A stretch of 64,000 nucleotides of DNA from SAR86 cluster bacterium SAR86B (GTDB lineage: Bacteria > Pseudomonadota > Gammaproteobacteria > Magnimaribacterales > D2472), in contig CAJJCW010000001.1 of NCBI GenBank assembly GCA_905182885.1, positions 1 to 64,000 on the forward strand. The letters run 5' to 3'. This document shows positions 14,082 to 23,369 of the stretch, in pieces (position 1 is the stretch's first letter; every line of letters begins with the position of its first letter). The notes under the pieces were generated by a model. The model made no database searches. It worked only from the letters and a program-made list of their open reading frames with translations, and was not told where the DNA came from. The position numbers and the translations under genes are program-made.

Positions 14082-14122
14082 CTTTAAGCAGAGTTAAAAG
14101 GATAAAAAATACTTAATAAATG

Positions 14123-15508
14123 TTACTTTTTAGACTTTTTAATGTGTTTTACCATTCTTAGTCTTTTTTTGACCTGCCTATCAGATAACTTATTAACTTT
14201 ACCCTCAAATGGATTTTCTGATTTTCTAAAAATTAACCTTAACTGAATACTCTCTAGCTTTAACTCAGATCTAAATGAATTTTCTAAGTATTTTCTATAA
14301 TTTTGAGGAATTTTTTTATCTTGATTTGAATGTATTATTAAAGTTGTTGGATTGATACCGCCAAAATGAACTTGTTTTAACTTCAATTGCCTTCCAGCAA
14401 CAGACGGAGGGGCGCTCTGCTCAATAAACTTACTTAATAATTTATTTAAATAAGAAGTTATATACTTTTTCTGGGATGTCTCAATTATGGTGTTTGTTAT
14501 TCTAAATAATCTTTTGAAGCCAAGGCCTTTGATTCCTGATATTTCTAATTTTATAAAATCTGCTACAAAGTTTGATTGAGCTCTCTTTGTTTCATAGAGG
14601 TCATCTTTTTCTTTCTTTGTTAGCAAATCAATTTTATTAAGCGCTATTACAATGGGTTTACCCATTTCGCATACCATATTAATTATTTTTAGATCCTGAT
14701 CAACAATGCCTTCTTGGGCATCACATATAAATATAACAACATCACACTCTTCTACAGAGTGCATAGCCCTTACGTATGAAAAATATTCGACCTTATGATT
14801 GTTTTTATATCCTTTTCTAATACCAGCTGTATCAATAAAAATAAACTCTTGATCATCCACTGTGAATGGAATACTTATAGCATCTATGGTTGTCCCAGCT
14901 ATCTCAGAGACAATCAATCTATCCTCATTGATAAACTTATTTATAAAAGTCGATTTACCAGCATTTGGCCTACCTAGAACTGCAATTTTTTTACCCTCCG
15001 GAGTAATATATTGCTTATCAGGAAGGGAGTCTTTTATATAAGTTCTTAAATCTGTTATGTTTCTTGAATGCTCTGCGCTAATCTCAAAATATTCACCAAT
15101 ACCTTTTTTTAAAAGATCCTCTTTTAAGAGCGAGTCAGTAATTTTATCGCTCTTATTAAGAACGGTGATAAATTTTTTATTGAGCTTTCTTAATCTAGAT
15201 AATATATCTAGATCTTCTTTATTAAGGTTTTCAGAGCCATCTAACAAAAAGATAATTAAACTTGATTCTTCTGCTGCAATCCAAGCTTGCTCTGCTATAT
15301 CTTCTTTTAAAATTGATTCATCTTGAGCAATGCCACCAGTATCAATTATTAAACTCTTCTGATCTCCAAAGGTTATATATCCATGGTTTCTATCTTTAGT
15401 TAGGCCTGAGAAGTCTGATACTATTGCCTTACGGGATCTAGTTAACTTATTAAATAAAGTTGATTTTCCGACATTGGGCCGTCCAATTATTGCTATAGAG
15501 GTAAACAT
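14123..15508 (-). CDS. der: Ribosome biogenesis GTPase Der (EngA)
   Basis: Essential GTPase with two tandem G domains that acts in 50S subunit maturation. Walker A motifs GRPNVGKST (residues 9-17) and GRPNAGKST (179-187) mark the two domains, each with DTGG or DTAG and NKSD or NKID motifs. The C-terminal KH-like domain ends in a basic tail (KKRLRMVKHIKKSKK). The 461-aa length is normal. It lies directly after bamB, as in many gammaproteobacteria. Confidence 0.97.
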   Translation of the reverse strand: MFTSIAIIGRPNVGKSTLFNKLTRSRKAIVSDFSGLTKDRNHGYITFGDQKSLIIDTGGIAQDESILKEDIAEQAWIAAEESSLIIFLLDGSENLNKEDLDILSRLRKLNKKFITVLNKSDKITDSLLKEDLLKKGIGEYFEISAEHSRNITDLRTYIKDSLPDKQYITPEGKKIAVLGRPNAGKSTFINKFINEDRLIVSEIAGTTIDAISIPFTVDDQEFIFIDTAGIRKGYKNNHKVEYFSYVRAMHSVEECDVVIFICDAQEGIVDQDLKIINMVCEMGKPIVIALNKIDLLTKKEKDDLYETKRAQSNFVADFIKLEISGIKGLGFKRLFRITNTIIETSQKKYITSYLNKLLSKFIEQSAPPSVAGRQLKLKQVHFGGINPTTLIIHSNQDKKIPQNYRKYLENSFRSELKLESIQLRLIFRKSENPFEGKVNKLSDRQVKKRLRMVKHIKKSKK

Positions 15509-15522
15509 TTTTAGTTATCATC

Positions 15523-16704
15523 TTATATGCTTAATGAGAATATATTAAATCCCTCATCTATTACATAAAAGTTATTACTCCTGCTAATAATCGTTTTAAT
15601 AGGTTTTCTAGAAATTTTTTCCCTTCCGGTAGTACTTCCATTTAAAGGATCAATGATGTGGATATATCCATCTAAATCTCCAACAACGAGCTGACCTTTG
15701 AAGCTAATAGCATTAGAAATTTCTCTATTTAGATACTCATCAGAGTTCCAAGAAGGCTGAAGACTTTTCATAAAAAATGTTTTCATACTAGAGTTAGCTT
15801 CAACAACAGCCAAAACTCCTTTAAGAATTACCGGGGAAAAGAAAGATGAGCTTTCAGAAGTCCAGACAGATCTTTTTTGAGCTAAATCAAATATGTTTAA
15901 ATTACCTTGATAGTTGGTTGTGTAGACCAACCCTCCCTCAACTAATGGGCTGGAATCAGAGTCAACTAAACTTTCTAACTCAGAAGTTCCAGACGGATAG
16001 GAAATTGCACCATCCCAAATAGGAAAACCTGTATCTAATTGAAATACTCCAAGTCTTCCATTATCAAATGAAACAAAAATTTGCTCGTCAGATATTATAG
16101 GGCTACTACTTCCTCTTATTGTAAGATTAGGAAGTTTAGATCTGTATGACCATTGCAATTCTCCAGAATTTTTATCAAGAGCTAATAACTCACCGGAGCC
16201 AGTTTTGATAATTACAAATTTAGCATCTATAGCTGCAGGAGCTAATACTTCCGATTTCACATTAGATGTCCATAAAACTGATCCATCATTTTGATTATGC
16301 GCAATAACATTTCCATCGACATCCGATACAACCAAGATACCAAATCCAGATGAAACACCAGAAGAAAGGAAGTTTGATTGTGCTTCCCAATTTACCTGAC
16401 CTGATTCCGAGTCAATCGAATAAATAACACCAGAGGAATCAGCAAAAAATATATTACTAGCATTAAAACTAGGAACAAAATTACCTAAAGTATTTTCAGC
16501 ATTGTTGAATGAAATTTTCCAGTTGTTTTTAACAGAATACTTACTAGAAAATTTTTCTAATTTTCTTGGCTCATCGATATCGACCTCTCCATTTTCCCAA
16601 AATTTAAAGGACTCCATTGAAGAACAAGAAGATAAGAAAATAACAATTAAAAATAAACTAATATTATTTTTGAGCTGATAGATATTTCTTTTAAGATTTT
16701 CCAT
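15523..16704 (-). CDS. bamB: Outer membrane assembly lipoprotein BamB
   Basis: Lipoprotein of the BAM complex that helps insert beta-barrel proteins. The N-terminus has a lipoprotein signal with lipobox LSSC. The body is a PQQ-like beta-propeller with repeats such as GVIYSIDSESGQVNWEA, GNVIAHNQNDGSVLWTS and GELLALDKNSGELQWSYRS. Length is 393 aa, usual for BamB. The gap to yfgM is 8 bases, and the order yfgM-bamB-der supports the call over generic PQQ-repeat proteins. Confidence 0.95.
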   Translation of the reverse strand: MENLKRNIYQLKNNISLFLIVIFLSSCSSMESFKFWENGEVDIDEPRKLEKFSSKYSVKNNWKISFNNAENTLGNFVPSFNASNIFFADSSGVIYSIDSESGQVNWEAQSNFLSSGVSSGFGILVVSDVDGNVIAHNQNDGSVLWTSNVKSEVLAPAAIDAKFVIIKTGSGELLALDKNSGELQWSYRSKLPNLTIRGSSSPIISDEQIFVSFDNGRLGVFQLDTGFPIWDGAISYPSGTSELESLVDSDSSPLVEGGLVYTTNYQGNLNIFDLAQKRSVWTSESSSFFSPVILKGVLAVVEANSSMKTFFMKSLQPSWNSDEYLNREISNAISFKGQLVVGDLDGYIHIIDPLNGSTTGREKISRKPIKTIISRSNNFYVIDEGFNIFSLSI

Positions 16705-16712
16705 ATAATTTT

Positions 16713-17356
16713 TTAAGTTTTAAGATTTGCTAATTTCATTGAAACAATAGATAAAGAGGTTTCATCGGTATATTTATCTTTTGCTAAAAGGTACTGCTCT
16801 TCTGCAAGAGAATTCTCTTTTTTCTTAAGGAGTATATCTCCTGTTAATTCATGAATGTAAGCATTAGCTGAAGAGCCTGAGTACTTTTCAAGAACTTTTA
16901 AAGCAGCATCAAGATCCCCATTTGCAGATAAAAGCCTTGCTGAGCTAACTCTTGAAATTTTATTAAATAATTTATTGCCGCCTATACCATTCGTTAGCTT
17001 GATTAGTTTTGAGAAGTTATCTAATGCATCTTCATTATTGCCATCTCTAGCATCTGCTGATCCTTTTGTTAATAAAGCTATTTTGGCATAGCCTGTTTTT
17101 TTATAGCTAGAAGTTAGTTCATTGAAAAGAACTATCGCCTCTTCTTTACCGCTTTCAGAATCAACATTTTTTGAGAGCCAATCCTGATATATCACAGCAG
17201 CTTTCTCGTTATTGCTTTTAGCAATATTAGACATGGCAAAAGAAATTACTACTATTGCAAGGATTAATCGATAACAGAAAGAACTGCTATCTTATGCTTA
17301 TTATAAAACCTCATAAAAGGTGCAAATTTCATATTATTTTCAAAAACTTCACTCAT
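16713..17356 (-). CDS. yfgM: YfgM family tetratricopeptide protein (frameshifted N-terminus)
   Basis: YfgM family protein, an inner-membrane protein with a periplasmic TPR-like domain linked to SecYEG and periplasmic chaperones. The reading frame from 17234 begins MSNIAKSNNEKAAVIYQDWL, but upstream the same frame encodes a hydrophobic stretch (LILAIVVISFAM) without a start. An ATG at 17356, 16 bases after hisS, opens the other frame with MSEVFENNMKFAPF and continues to KHKIAVLSVID before a stop at 17264. One missing base near 17266-17272 would give VLSVIGLILAIVVISFAM, the expected single membrane anchor. The downstream body is helical-repeat-like (GNEDALDNFSKL, SLAEEQYLLAKDKY). Confidence 0.75.
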
Positions 17357-17371
17357 AATTATTTCCTATAT

Positions 17372-18634
17372 TTACAGAGCTTTATAAAATTCAAACAACT
17401 CGTCAATTGAGACAGTTTGCTGCTCTTTAAGTTCATCTTTCAATGGCTTGATAATAAACGTACCGTTATTAAACTCTTCTTCCCCAACAATAACTGCATA
17501 TTCAGAATTATTCTTGTTAGCCCTTCTTAATTTAGCCTTTAAGCTACTATCAGATAGCTGCATATCTAAAATAATATTCTTATTTAGAGACCTAAGGCGG
17601 TGCGCTATTTTATATGTTTTTGGCTCTAAAATACTACCAAGAGTAATAAAAGATACAATTTTATCTGATAGAGTTGTATCGCTTACAAGACTAGCAAACC
17701 TTTCAATTCCTATAGCCATACCTATCGATGGTAAGTCTTTACCCCCTAATTTAGAGCATAGATCATCGTATCTACCTCCACCTAAGAAAGAATCTTGTGC
17801 ACCAAGATTCGACGAAAGAGCCTCAAAAACAAACCCTGAGTAATAATCCAAGCCTCTTACCAATGTGTAATCTATTTCAATGTTACATACATCTGAAAAT
17901 TCATCTTTGATTGCTTCAAGTAATTCAATAGATTTTGTTTCAAGAAATTCTTTTAATGAGGGCGCATCTTTTAAGATTAATTGAGTATCTTGATTTTTAC
18001 TATCGAGAACTCTAAGAGGATTACGGGAAAGTCTTTCTAAGTCTTTTTCATCTAGATTTTTCTTGAGTGGCTCAAGAAATTTTATTAAAGCATCGCAATA
18101 AGCTTTTTTATTATCTTGGTTCCCTAGATGATTAATTTTTAATGTGCAGTCTGCTATATTAAATTCTTCTATTATCGAGCAGACCAATGAAACCATCTCA
18201 AATTCTGGAGCTCCTTCTGGATATCCAAGGATCTCGACGCCAGCTTGATAAAACTGTCTATATCTTCCTTTTTGAGGTCTTTCATATCTCCACATAGGCC
18301 CCATATACCAAAGCTTATGAGTAGATTGATCAAGTTTTTTTTCAATAACAGACCTAATAACGCTAGCCGTTCCCTCAGGTCTTAATGAGATACTTTTATC
18401 ATTTCTATCTTGAAAAGAATAAATCTCTTTATTTACTATATCTGATATATCTCCTGCTGATCTTTTAAAAAGGTCTGTATCTTCAAGCGCAGGAGTTCTT
18501 ATTTCTTTAAGATAGTAATTAGAGAAAATATTTTTTATTCTTTTCTCAGTCTCAAAAATATTTTTTGATAGATCGCTGCTATCTCCATCTTCATAAAGAT
18601 CGAGCATTCCTGTTAATGAGTGAATTTTATCCAA
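17372..18634 (-). CDS. hisS: Histidyl-tRNA synthetase
   Basis: Class II aminoacyl-tRNA synthetase charging tRNA-His. The 420-aa protein has motif 2 with LRPEGTASVIRSVIE and the following MWRYERPQKGRYRQFYQAG, the HisRS-specific LVRGLDYYSGFVFE, and motif 3 in SIGMAIGIERF. A C-terminal anticodon-binding domain follows. The start lies 1 base after the ispG stop, and the gene sits in the conserved rodZ-ispG-hisS-yfgM-bamB-der order. Confidence 0.97.
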   Translation of the reverse strand: MDKIHSLTGMLDLYEDGDSSDLSKNIFETEKRIKNIFSNYYLKEIRTPALEDTDLFKRSAGDISDIVNKEIYSFQDRNDKSISLRPEGTASVIRSVIEKKLDQSTHKLWYMGPMWRYERPQKGRYRQFYQAGVEILGYPEGAPEFEMVSLVCSIIEEFNIADCTLKINHLGNQDNKKAYCDALIKFLEPLKKNLDEKDLERLSRNPLRVLDSKNQDTQLILKDAPSLKEFLETKSIELLEAIKDEFSDVCNIEIDYTLVRGLDYYSGFVFEALSSNLGAQDSFLGGGRYDDLCSKLGGKDLPSIGMAIGIERFASLVSDTTLSDKIVSFITLGSILEPKTYKIAHRLRSLNKNIILDMQLSDSSLKAKLRRANKNNSEYAVIVGEEEFNNGTFIIKPLKDELKEQQTVSIDELFEFYKAL

Positions 18635-18635
18635 T

Positions 18636-19736
18636 TTAACTCCTTGCTATGATTTCTACTGACTGCCTTAAGGCTATTTTCTCTCTGACCTTGTCCTCAA
18701 TTTCCTCTACAAGATTCTCACTGCTAATTTTTTTATCAGGAGACCCATCAACATATAATAAATTTCGCGGACTTGCCCCTGTAAGTCCAATATCAGCAGC
18801 TTTACTTTCACCAGGACCATTTACATAGCAGCCTATTATTGCAACTTCTATATCTTCAGTTATATCTTCGAAGCGACTTTCTAACTCATTAACAACCTCG
18901 ATTACATTAAAGTTTTGTCTTGAACAACTAGGGCAAGCAATAATTTTTACCCCTCTACTTCTGATATTTAAACTCTTTAGAATATCCCACCCAATCTTAA
19001 TCTCATCTATAGGATCAGATGCTAAAGATATTCTTATTGTGTCACCAATACCCTCAGATAGAAGCATTCCAACTCCAATTGATGATTTAACTGTACCTGC
19101 CCTGTAACTTCCAGCTTCGGTAATTCCTAGATGCAATGGCTGATCAATTAGCTTAGAGATTTTTCTATAGGCCTCGACTGTCATCTCAATATTTGAAGCT
19201 TTTAAGCTCATTTTGTAATTATGAAAATTAAATTTGTCTAAAATTTCTACATGGCGAAGAGCTGACTCAACTAAAGCATCAGCGTTTGGCTCTCCGTATT
19301 TTTTTTGAAGATCCTTTTCTAAAGATCCAGCATTCACTCCAACCCTTATAGGTACATTATTATGAATTGCCGCTTGAATCACTTCATTAACCTTACTTTC
19401 TTTTCCAATATTGCCAGGATTTATTCTTAAGCAATCAGCAGTATCAGCAACTGCTAGTGCAATTTTATAATCAAAATGGATATCGGCAACTAAAGGAATA
19501 GTTACTATTTTCTTGATTTCCTTGAATGCCGCTGCTTCGTCAAAACCAGGAACAGAAACCCTTACAATATCTGCGCCTGCTGCTTGAAGATCGTTGATTT
19601 GTTTAACTGTAGACAAAACATCACATGTGTTTGTATTTGTCATAGATTGAATTGAAATAGGCTTTTTCCCACCAACAATTACACCGCCAACATCAACGGC
19701 TTTGGTTTCTTTTCTTGTGATCCAGTTACTCATCAT
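18636..19736 (-). CDS. ispG: 4-hydroxy-3-methylbut-2-enyl-diphosphate synthase (IspG/GcpE)
   Basis: 4Fe-4S enzyme of the MEP isoprenoid pathway that converts MEcPP to HMBPP. The 366-aa protein shows the TIM-barrel start [20 protein letters not shown], the C-terminal cluster motif [12 protein letters not shown], and [19 protein letters not shown] with the third cysteine. It starts with two tandem ATGs and overlaps the rodZ stop by 11 bases. It works with IspDF encoded at 51-52 kb. Confidence 0.97.
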   Translation of the reverse strand: MMSNWITRKETKAVDVGGVIVGGKKPISIQSMTNTNTCDVLSTVKQINDLQAAGADIVRVSVPGFDEAAAFKEIKKIVTIPLVADIHFDYKIALAVADTADCLRINPGNIGKESKVNEVIQAAIHNNVPIRVGVNAGSLEKDLQKKYGEPNADALVESALRHVEILDKFNFHNYKMSLKASNIEMTVEAYRKISKLIDQPLHLGITEAGSYRAGTVKSSIGVGMLLSEGIGDTIRISLASDPIDEIKIGWDILKSLNIRSRGVKIIACPSCSRQNFNVIEVVNELESRFEDITEDIEVAIIGCYVNGPGESKAADIGLTGASPRNLLYVDGSPDKKISSENLVEEIEDKVREKIALRQSVEIIARS

Positions 19737-20501
19737 TAAAAATAATAGTATTTACTCTTAGTCTATTAGCATTAGTAATAAAATCAATAAAATTGCCGTT
19801 ATAGCTTCCAGTGATGCTTTCAGCATTGCCAATTACCAGCCTGAAAGGTACCTCTACAAGCAGGCTAAATGTATCTCCAGCTTGAAACAGTTGATATTCA
19901 ATCAACTCATTATTTGAATAAACTTCCACCCAACACTCATCGCTAAAGAATAATGACAGTTCATTTTCTTTTTTTGATTGAGTTCAATCTCAGGCTCTAA
20001 TTTTTCAAGAGGAATAATTAATTCCTTCTTTAAATTAAGAATACTAGCCTCAATAGCACTAGCATCATCCAATGAAAAAGAGTCAATTACTTTGAGGGTA
20101 TCTAATCTATCAACAGCAGAATAATAATAAAATTTATTAAAAATAATAATAAGTATTAAGAGGCTAATAATTATTCCCATGCCTGTAATAAGAGGAAGTA
20201 AAGATTTATTTAGCCGAGCAATCGACTTCTCCACAATTTCTGTTTGTCTATTCTCTGGTTCATATATTGGTGGAAAGCTGCAATCAAGTGAAAGAAATTT
20301 TTGGTATTTAATAAAATAAGCTCTTGCGAAACCTTCGCTAGGAAAAATAGAGTAATCTCCAGATTCTATACCTTCAATATATTTAATATTCATTACTGCC
20401 TTTTCTGCAACTTGCTGAGAAGTTAGCCCAAGCTCCGATCTTGAATCTGAGAATATTTTTCCTATCTTAGCTGAACTAGCTGACTTTATATCCTCACTCA
20501 T
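19726..20501 (-). CDS. rodZ: Cytoskeleton protein RodZ (single-base frameshift in a poly-A tract)
   Basis: Bitopic membrane protein linking MreB to the elongation machinery. The first part (20501 to about 19903) has the cytoplasmic helix-turn-helix ([30 protein letters not shown]), the segment [15 protein letters not shown] and one membrane helix ([20 protein letters not shown]). It then ends in an unnatural tail. The frame from 19980 to 19726 encodes the periplasmic DUF4115 domain ([39 protein letters not shown]). The switch is at a 7-base T run (19969-19975, poly-A on the coding strand); an eighth A would restore one continuous protein of about 258 aa. It overlaps rlmN by one base and ispG by 11. 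Confidence 0.85.
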
Positions 20502-21580
20502 TATATTGACCTATGACTAATGAGTTTTTTACCTTTTACAGACTTGGTTAATTTTCCAACTAGCTGACCGCAGGCTCCATCAATTGCATCGCCCCTTGTA
20601 ATTCTTAGGGTCGTAATAAACCCCTTATCCATTAAAATATTTTTAAAATTTGAAATATTCGTATTATTTGATCTTTTATAATTTGATCCATCAAAGGGGT
20701 TGAATGGAATTAAATTAATTTTGCAATAAACACCGGATAAGAGTTTTGCTAGCTGTCTAGCTAGCTCAGGTGAGTCATTAACGCCATCTATTAATACATA
20801 CTCTATAGTAATATTTCTTTTTCCTTCATATTTATCAAGGTAATCGTTACAAGACTTCATAAGCATGTTGATAGGGTATTTTTTATTTATTGGCACCAAC
20901 TCATCTCTTAATTCGTTTATTGGAGCATGCAGAGAAATGGCTAAAGAAACATCAATTTCATCTGGAAGTTTATCTATTTGAGGTGTAATGCCAGAGGTGC
21001 TAATAGTTATTCTCTTTCTAGAAAGACCATAGCCCAGTTGATCTTTCATAATTTTTGCAGATTCGATAACTGGACGAAAATTTAATAGTGGCTCTCCCAT
21101 TCCCATAAAAACAACATTGGTAATAGGTAATTCATTTTTATCATTAAAGTTTGCTAGCCATACTTGGCCTATGATTTCATCAGCTGTTAGGTTTTTTTCA
21201 AATCCCTGAGCCCCTGTTGCACAGAAAGTACATTGGAGCGCACATCCTGCTTGAGAAGATATACACAAAGTCATTCTTTTCTTTTCAGGAATTCTTACCA
21301 TCTCAACCATTGATCCAGAATCCAGCTTGATTAAATACTTAATAGTACCTTCAGGAGATTTATGAATTTCCTCAATAATCGGAGGTAATATATAAGCTAT
21401 AGAATCGAGCCTCTCTCTCAAAGGTTTATTGAAATCAGTCATCTCATTGAAATCAAGAACACCTTTTTGATGAATCCACTGCAAGAGCTGCTTAGCTCTA
21501 AATTTCGGCTCATTAATTTTTTTAAAGAAATCTTCTAGCGAACTTAGTGAGTAACCTAAAAGATTTTCTTTAATTTCCAA
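20501..21580 (-). CDS. rlmN: Dual-specificity 23S rRNA (A2503)/tRNA (A37) C2-methyltransferase RlmN
   Basis: Radical SAM enzyme that methylates C2 of A2503 in 23S rRNA and A37 in some tRNAs. The cluster motif CxxxCxxC is C113, C117 and C120 in AGCALQCTFCATG. The glycine-rich SAM motif VFMGMGEPLLN and the C-terminal catalytic cysteine C337 in DAIDGACGQLVGK are present. The 359-aa length is normal. It sits between ndk and rodZ, the common gammaproteobacterial arrangement. Confidence 0.96.
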   Translation of the reverse strand: MEIKENLLGYSLSSLEDFFKKINEPKFRAKQLLQWIHQKGVLDFNEMTDFNKPLRERLDSIAYILPPIIEEIHKSPEGTIKYLIKLDSGSMVEMVRIPEKKRMTLCISSQAGCALQCTFCATGAQGFEKNLTADEIIGQVWLANFNDKNELPITNVVFMGMGEPLLNFRPVIESAKIMKDQLGYGLSRKRITISTSGITPQIDKLPDEIDVSLAISLHAPINELRDELVPINKKYPINMLMKSCNDYLDKYEGKRNITIEYVLIDGVNDSPELARQLAKLLSGVYCKINLIPFNPFDGSNYKRSNNTNISNFKNILMDKGFITTLRITRGDAIDGACGQLVGKLTKSVKGKKLISHRSI

Positions 21581-21583
21581 AGC

Positions 21584-22009
21584 CTATTTAGTCATTATTT
21601 CTTCATTTGTGAAAAAATAATTGATCTCCCTCAATGCGCTAGTTTCAGAATCAGACCCATGAACTGCATTAGCATCTATGCTATTAGCAAAATCAGCTCT
21701 TATTGTTCCTGGCTCAGCCTCTTTAGGATTAGTATTTCCCATAAGTTCTCTATTTTTAAGAATGGCACCTTCGCCTTCTAAAACTTGAACAAATACAGGT
21801 CCTGATGTCATAAACGTTTTTAGATCGTTAAAGAAAGGTCTTCCTTCATGCTCCGCATAAAAACCAGAAGCCATTTCATCAGAAAGGTGTACTAATTTTC
21901 CAGCGACAAGATGCAAACCATTTTCTTCAAACCTAGAAATGATTTTACCTATGAGATTTTTAGAAACCGCGTCAGGTTTGATGATTGATAATGTTTGTTC
22001 AATTGCCAT
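21584..22009 (-). CDS. ndk: Nucleoside diphosphate kinase
   Basis: Equilibrates nucleoside di- and triphosphates through a phosphohistidine intermediate. The 141-aa protein begins [20 protein letters not shown], with the NDPK signature [12 protein letters not shown] containing H117. It is separated from rlmN by 3 bases. Together with the isc genes upstream, this gives the familiar isc-ndk-rlmN run. Confidence 0.97.
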   Translation of the reverse strand: MAIEQTLSIIKPDAVSKNLIGKIISRFEENGLHLVAGKLVHLSDEMASGFYAEHEGRPFFNDLKTFMTSGPVFVQVLEGEGAILKNRELMGNTNPKEAEPGTIRADFANSIDANAVHGSDSETSALREINYFFTNEEIMTK

Positions 22010-22049
22010 AATAATATTCCTTAAAAAAATTTAGGCTATTATATGGGAC

Positions 22050-22253
22050 TTATTGATATTCTTCTATCCATAACATCTGAATAGCTTCAAGAATTTGCTC
22101 ATTAGACTTGATTGGGTCTCCAATAAAGCCTTCTAAGTTGCAAACTTTGGAGTGCAAATCAGGAAAGCTTATCCACTGAGGATCGATACTAGGAAATTTT
22201 TCGTAAAGCTCTATGGCTATATCGCCAACATCAGTCCATATTAAATCGTTCAT
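22050..22253 (-). CDS. iscX: Fe-S assembly protein IscX
   Basis: Small acidic protein that binds IscS and modulates iron-sulfur cluster assembly, possibly as an iron-dependent adaptor. The 67-aa sequence matches the family in size and motifs (WTDVGDIAIELYEKFPSIDP, FPDLHSKVCNLEGF, LEAIQMLWIEEYQ). Its ATG overlaps the fdx stop by one base. It is the last gene of the isc operon; a 40-base gap separates it from ndk. Confidence 0.93.
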   Translation of the reverse strand: MNDLIWTDVGDIAIELYEKFPSIDPQWISFPDLHSKVCNLEGFIGDPIKSNEQILEAIQMLWIEEYQ

Positions 22254-22594
22254 CAGTGATCCTCTGACACCATATTTATATTATATTTGGGGAGCTCAAT
22301 CTCAATTTCCTCTCCTATAGGAGGTATTGCCTGACAACTAAGTCTAGAGGTTTGCTCTAAACCCCATGCCTTATCAAGCATATCTTCCTCAATATCACTT
22401 GCTTCTTCAAAGATATCAAATCCCTTGCGAACTATACAATGACATGTTGTGCAGGCGCATGACATTTCACATGCATGTTCAATCTTAATACCTTGTCTTA
22501 AGGCTGCTTCACAAATAGTTTCATCGGGAAGACTCTCTATTTCTGCACCTTCAGGACAGAGATCTGCATGAGGCCAAATTTTAATTTTTGCCAT
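22253..22594 (-). CDS. fdx: ISC-type 2Fe-2S ferredoxin
   Basis: Adrenodoxin-like ferredoxin supplying electrons for cluster assembly on IscU. The 113-aa protein has cluster ligands C42, C48 and C51 (ACEMSCACTTCHCIV) and C87 (RLSCQAIPP). It begins AKIKIWPHADLCPEGAEIE, typical of the isc Fdx. It follows iscA after only 3 bases, where E. coli has hscB and hscA in between. Confidence 0.95.
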   Translation of the reverse strand: MAKIKIWPHADLCPEGAEIESLPDETICEAALRQGIKIEHACEMSCACTTCHCIVRKGFDIFEEASDIEEDMLDKAWGLEQTSRLSCQAIPPIGEEIEIELPKYNINMVSEDH

Positions 22595-22597
22595 AAT

Positions 22598-22939
22598 TTA
22601 TACTGTAAAGCTTTCTCCGCAACCACATACAGCTTTAGCATTTGGATTTATAAACTTGATTCCTTTATTTAAGCCCTCTTCAGAGTAATCAACCAAGCTA
22701 CCTTTAAGAAAACTTAAACTGGTTTGGTCTATAAAAACCTTGCAACCATTTTTTTCAAGAACAATATTATCTTTATCTATGGAGTCTACATAATCAAAAA
22801 AATATTCATAGCCAGAGCAACCTGCTTTTCTAACACCAATCTGAATGCCAATACCCTTACCTCGTGAATCAAGGCTGCTTAAAAAATGAGTAATTGCCTT
22901 ATCAGAAAAATTTAAATCAGTTGAGCTAAAACTTTCCAT
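22598..22939 (-). CDS. iscA: Iron-sulfur cluster assembly A-type carrier IscA
   Basis: A-type carrier (HesB/IscA family) that accepts or transfers Fe-S clusters. The three conserved cysteines are C41 (RKAGCSGYEYFFDY) and C105/C107 (VCGCGESF). The 113-aa length is usual. It lies between iscU and fdx, which supports IscA over ErpA or SufA. Confidence 0.94.
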   Translation of the reverse strand: MESFSSTDLNFSDKAITHFLSSLDSRGKGIGIQIGVRKAGCSGYEYFFDYVDSIDKDNIVLEKNGCKVFIDQTSLSFLKGSLVDYSEEGLNKGIKFINPNAKAVCGCGESFTV

Positions 22940-22949
22940 GACATGACCT

Positions 22950-23354
22950 CTACTGCTTTGACTCGTAGTTTTCTATTGCCTCTTTAATAGAGTCTTCTGC
23001 CAATACAGAACAATGAATTTTTATTGGGGGCAACTCTAAAGCATCTACTATTTCTTTATTTTTAATCTCTTTAGCCTCTTCCAATGTCTTGCCCATTAGC
23101 ATTTCTACTAATTCGCTTGAAGATGCTATAGCTGAACCGCAGCCGTAAGTCTTGAACTTAACATCTGTGATGACATGGCTATTACCTTGAGGCTCGCATT
23201 TTATTTGTAATTTCATTACATCTCCGCAAGCCGGAGCGCCAACCATTCCCGTGCCTATATTCAATTCAGATGGATCAAAACTTCCCACATTGAATGCCTT
23301 AGGGTTATTTAGAGTATTTTCGAACTTATCTACTACTTTTTTACTATATGCCAT
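22950..23354 (-). CDS. iscU: Iron-sulfur cluster scaffold IscU
   Basis: Scaffold on which IscS builds 2Fe-2S and 4Fe-4S clusters. Ligand cysteines C43 (GAPACGDVMKL), C72 (TYGCGSAIASSS) and C115 (IHCSVLAEDS) are present, with D45 next to the first. The HscA-recognition motif appears as LPPIK at 108-112 (LPPVK in E. coli). Length is 134 aa. Keeping this motif matters because hscBA are not in the cluster. Confidence 0.97.
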   Translation of the reverse strand: MAYSKKVVDKFENTLNNPKAFNVGSFDPSELNIGTGMVGAPACGDVMKLQIKCEPQGNSHVITDVKFKTYGCGSAIASSSELVEMLMGKTLEEAKEIKNKEIVDALELPPIKIHCSVLAEDSIKEAIENYESKQ

Positions 23355-23369
23355 AATTAATTTTCCTTT

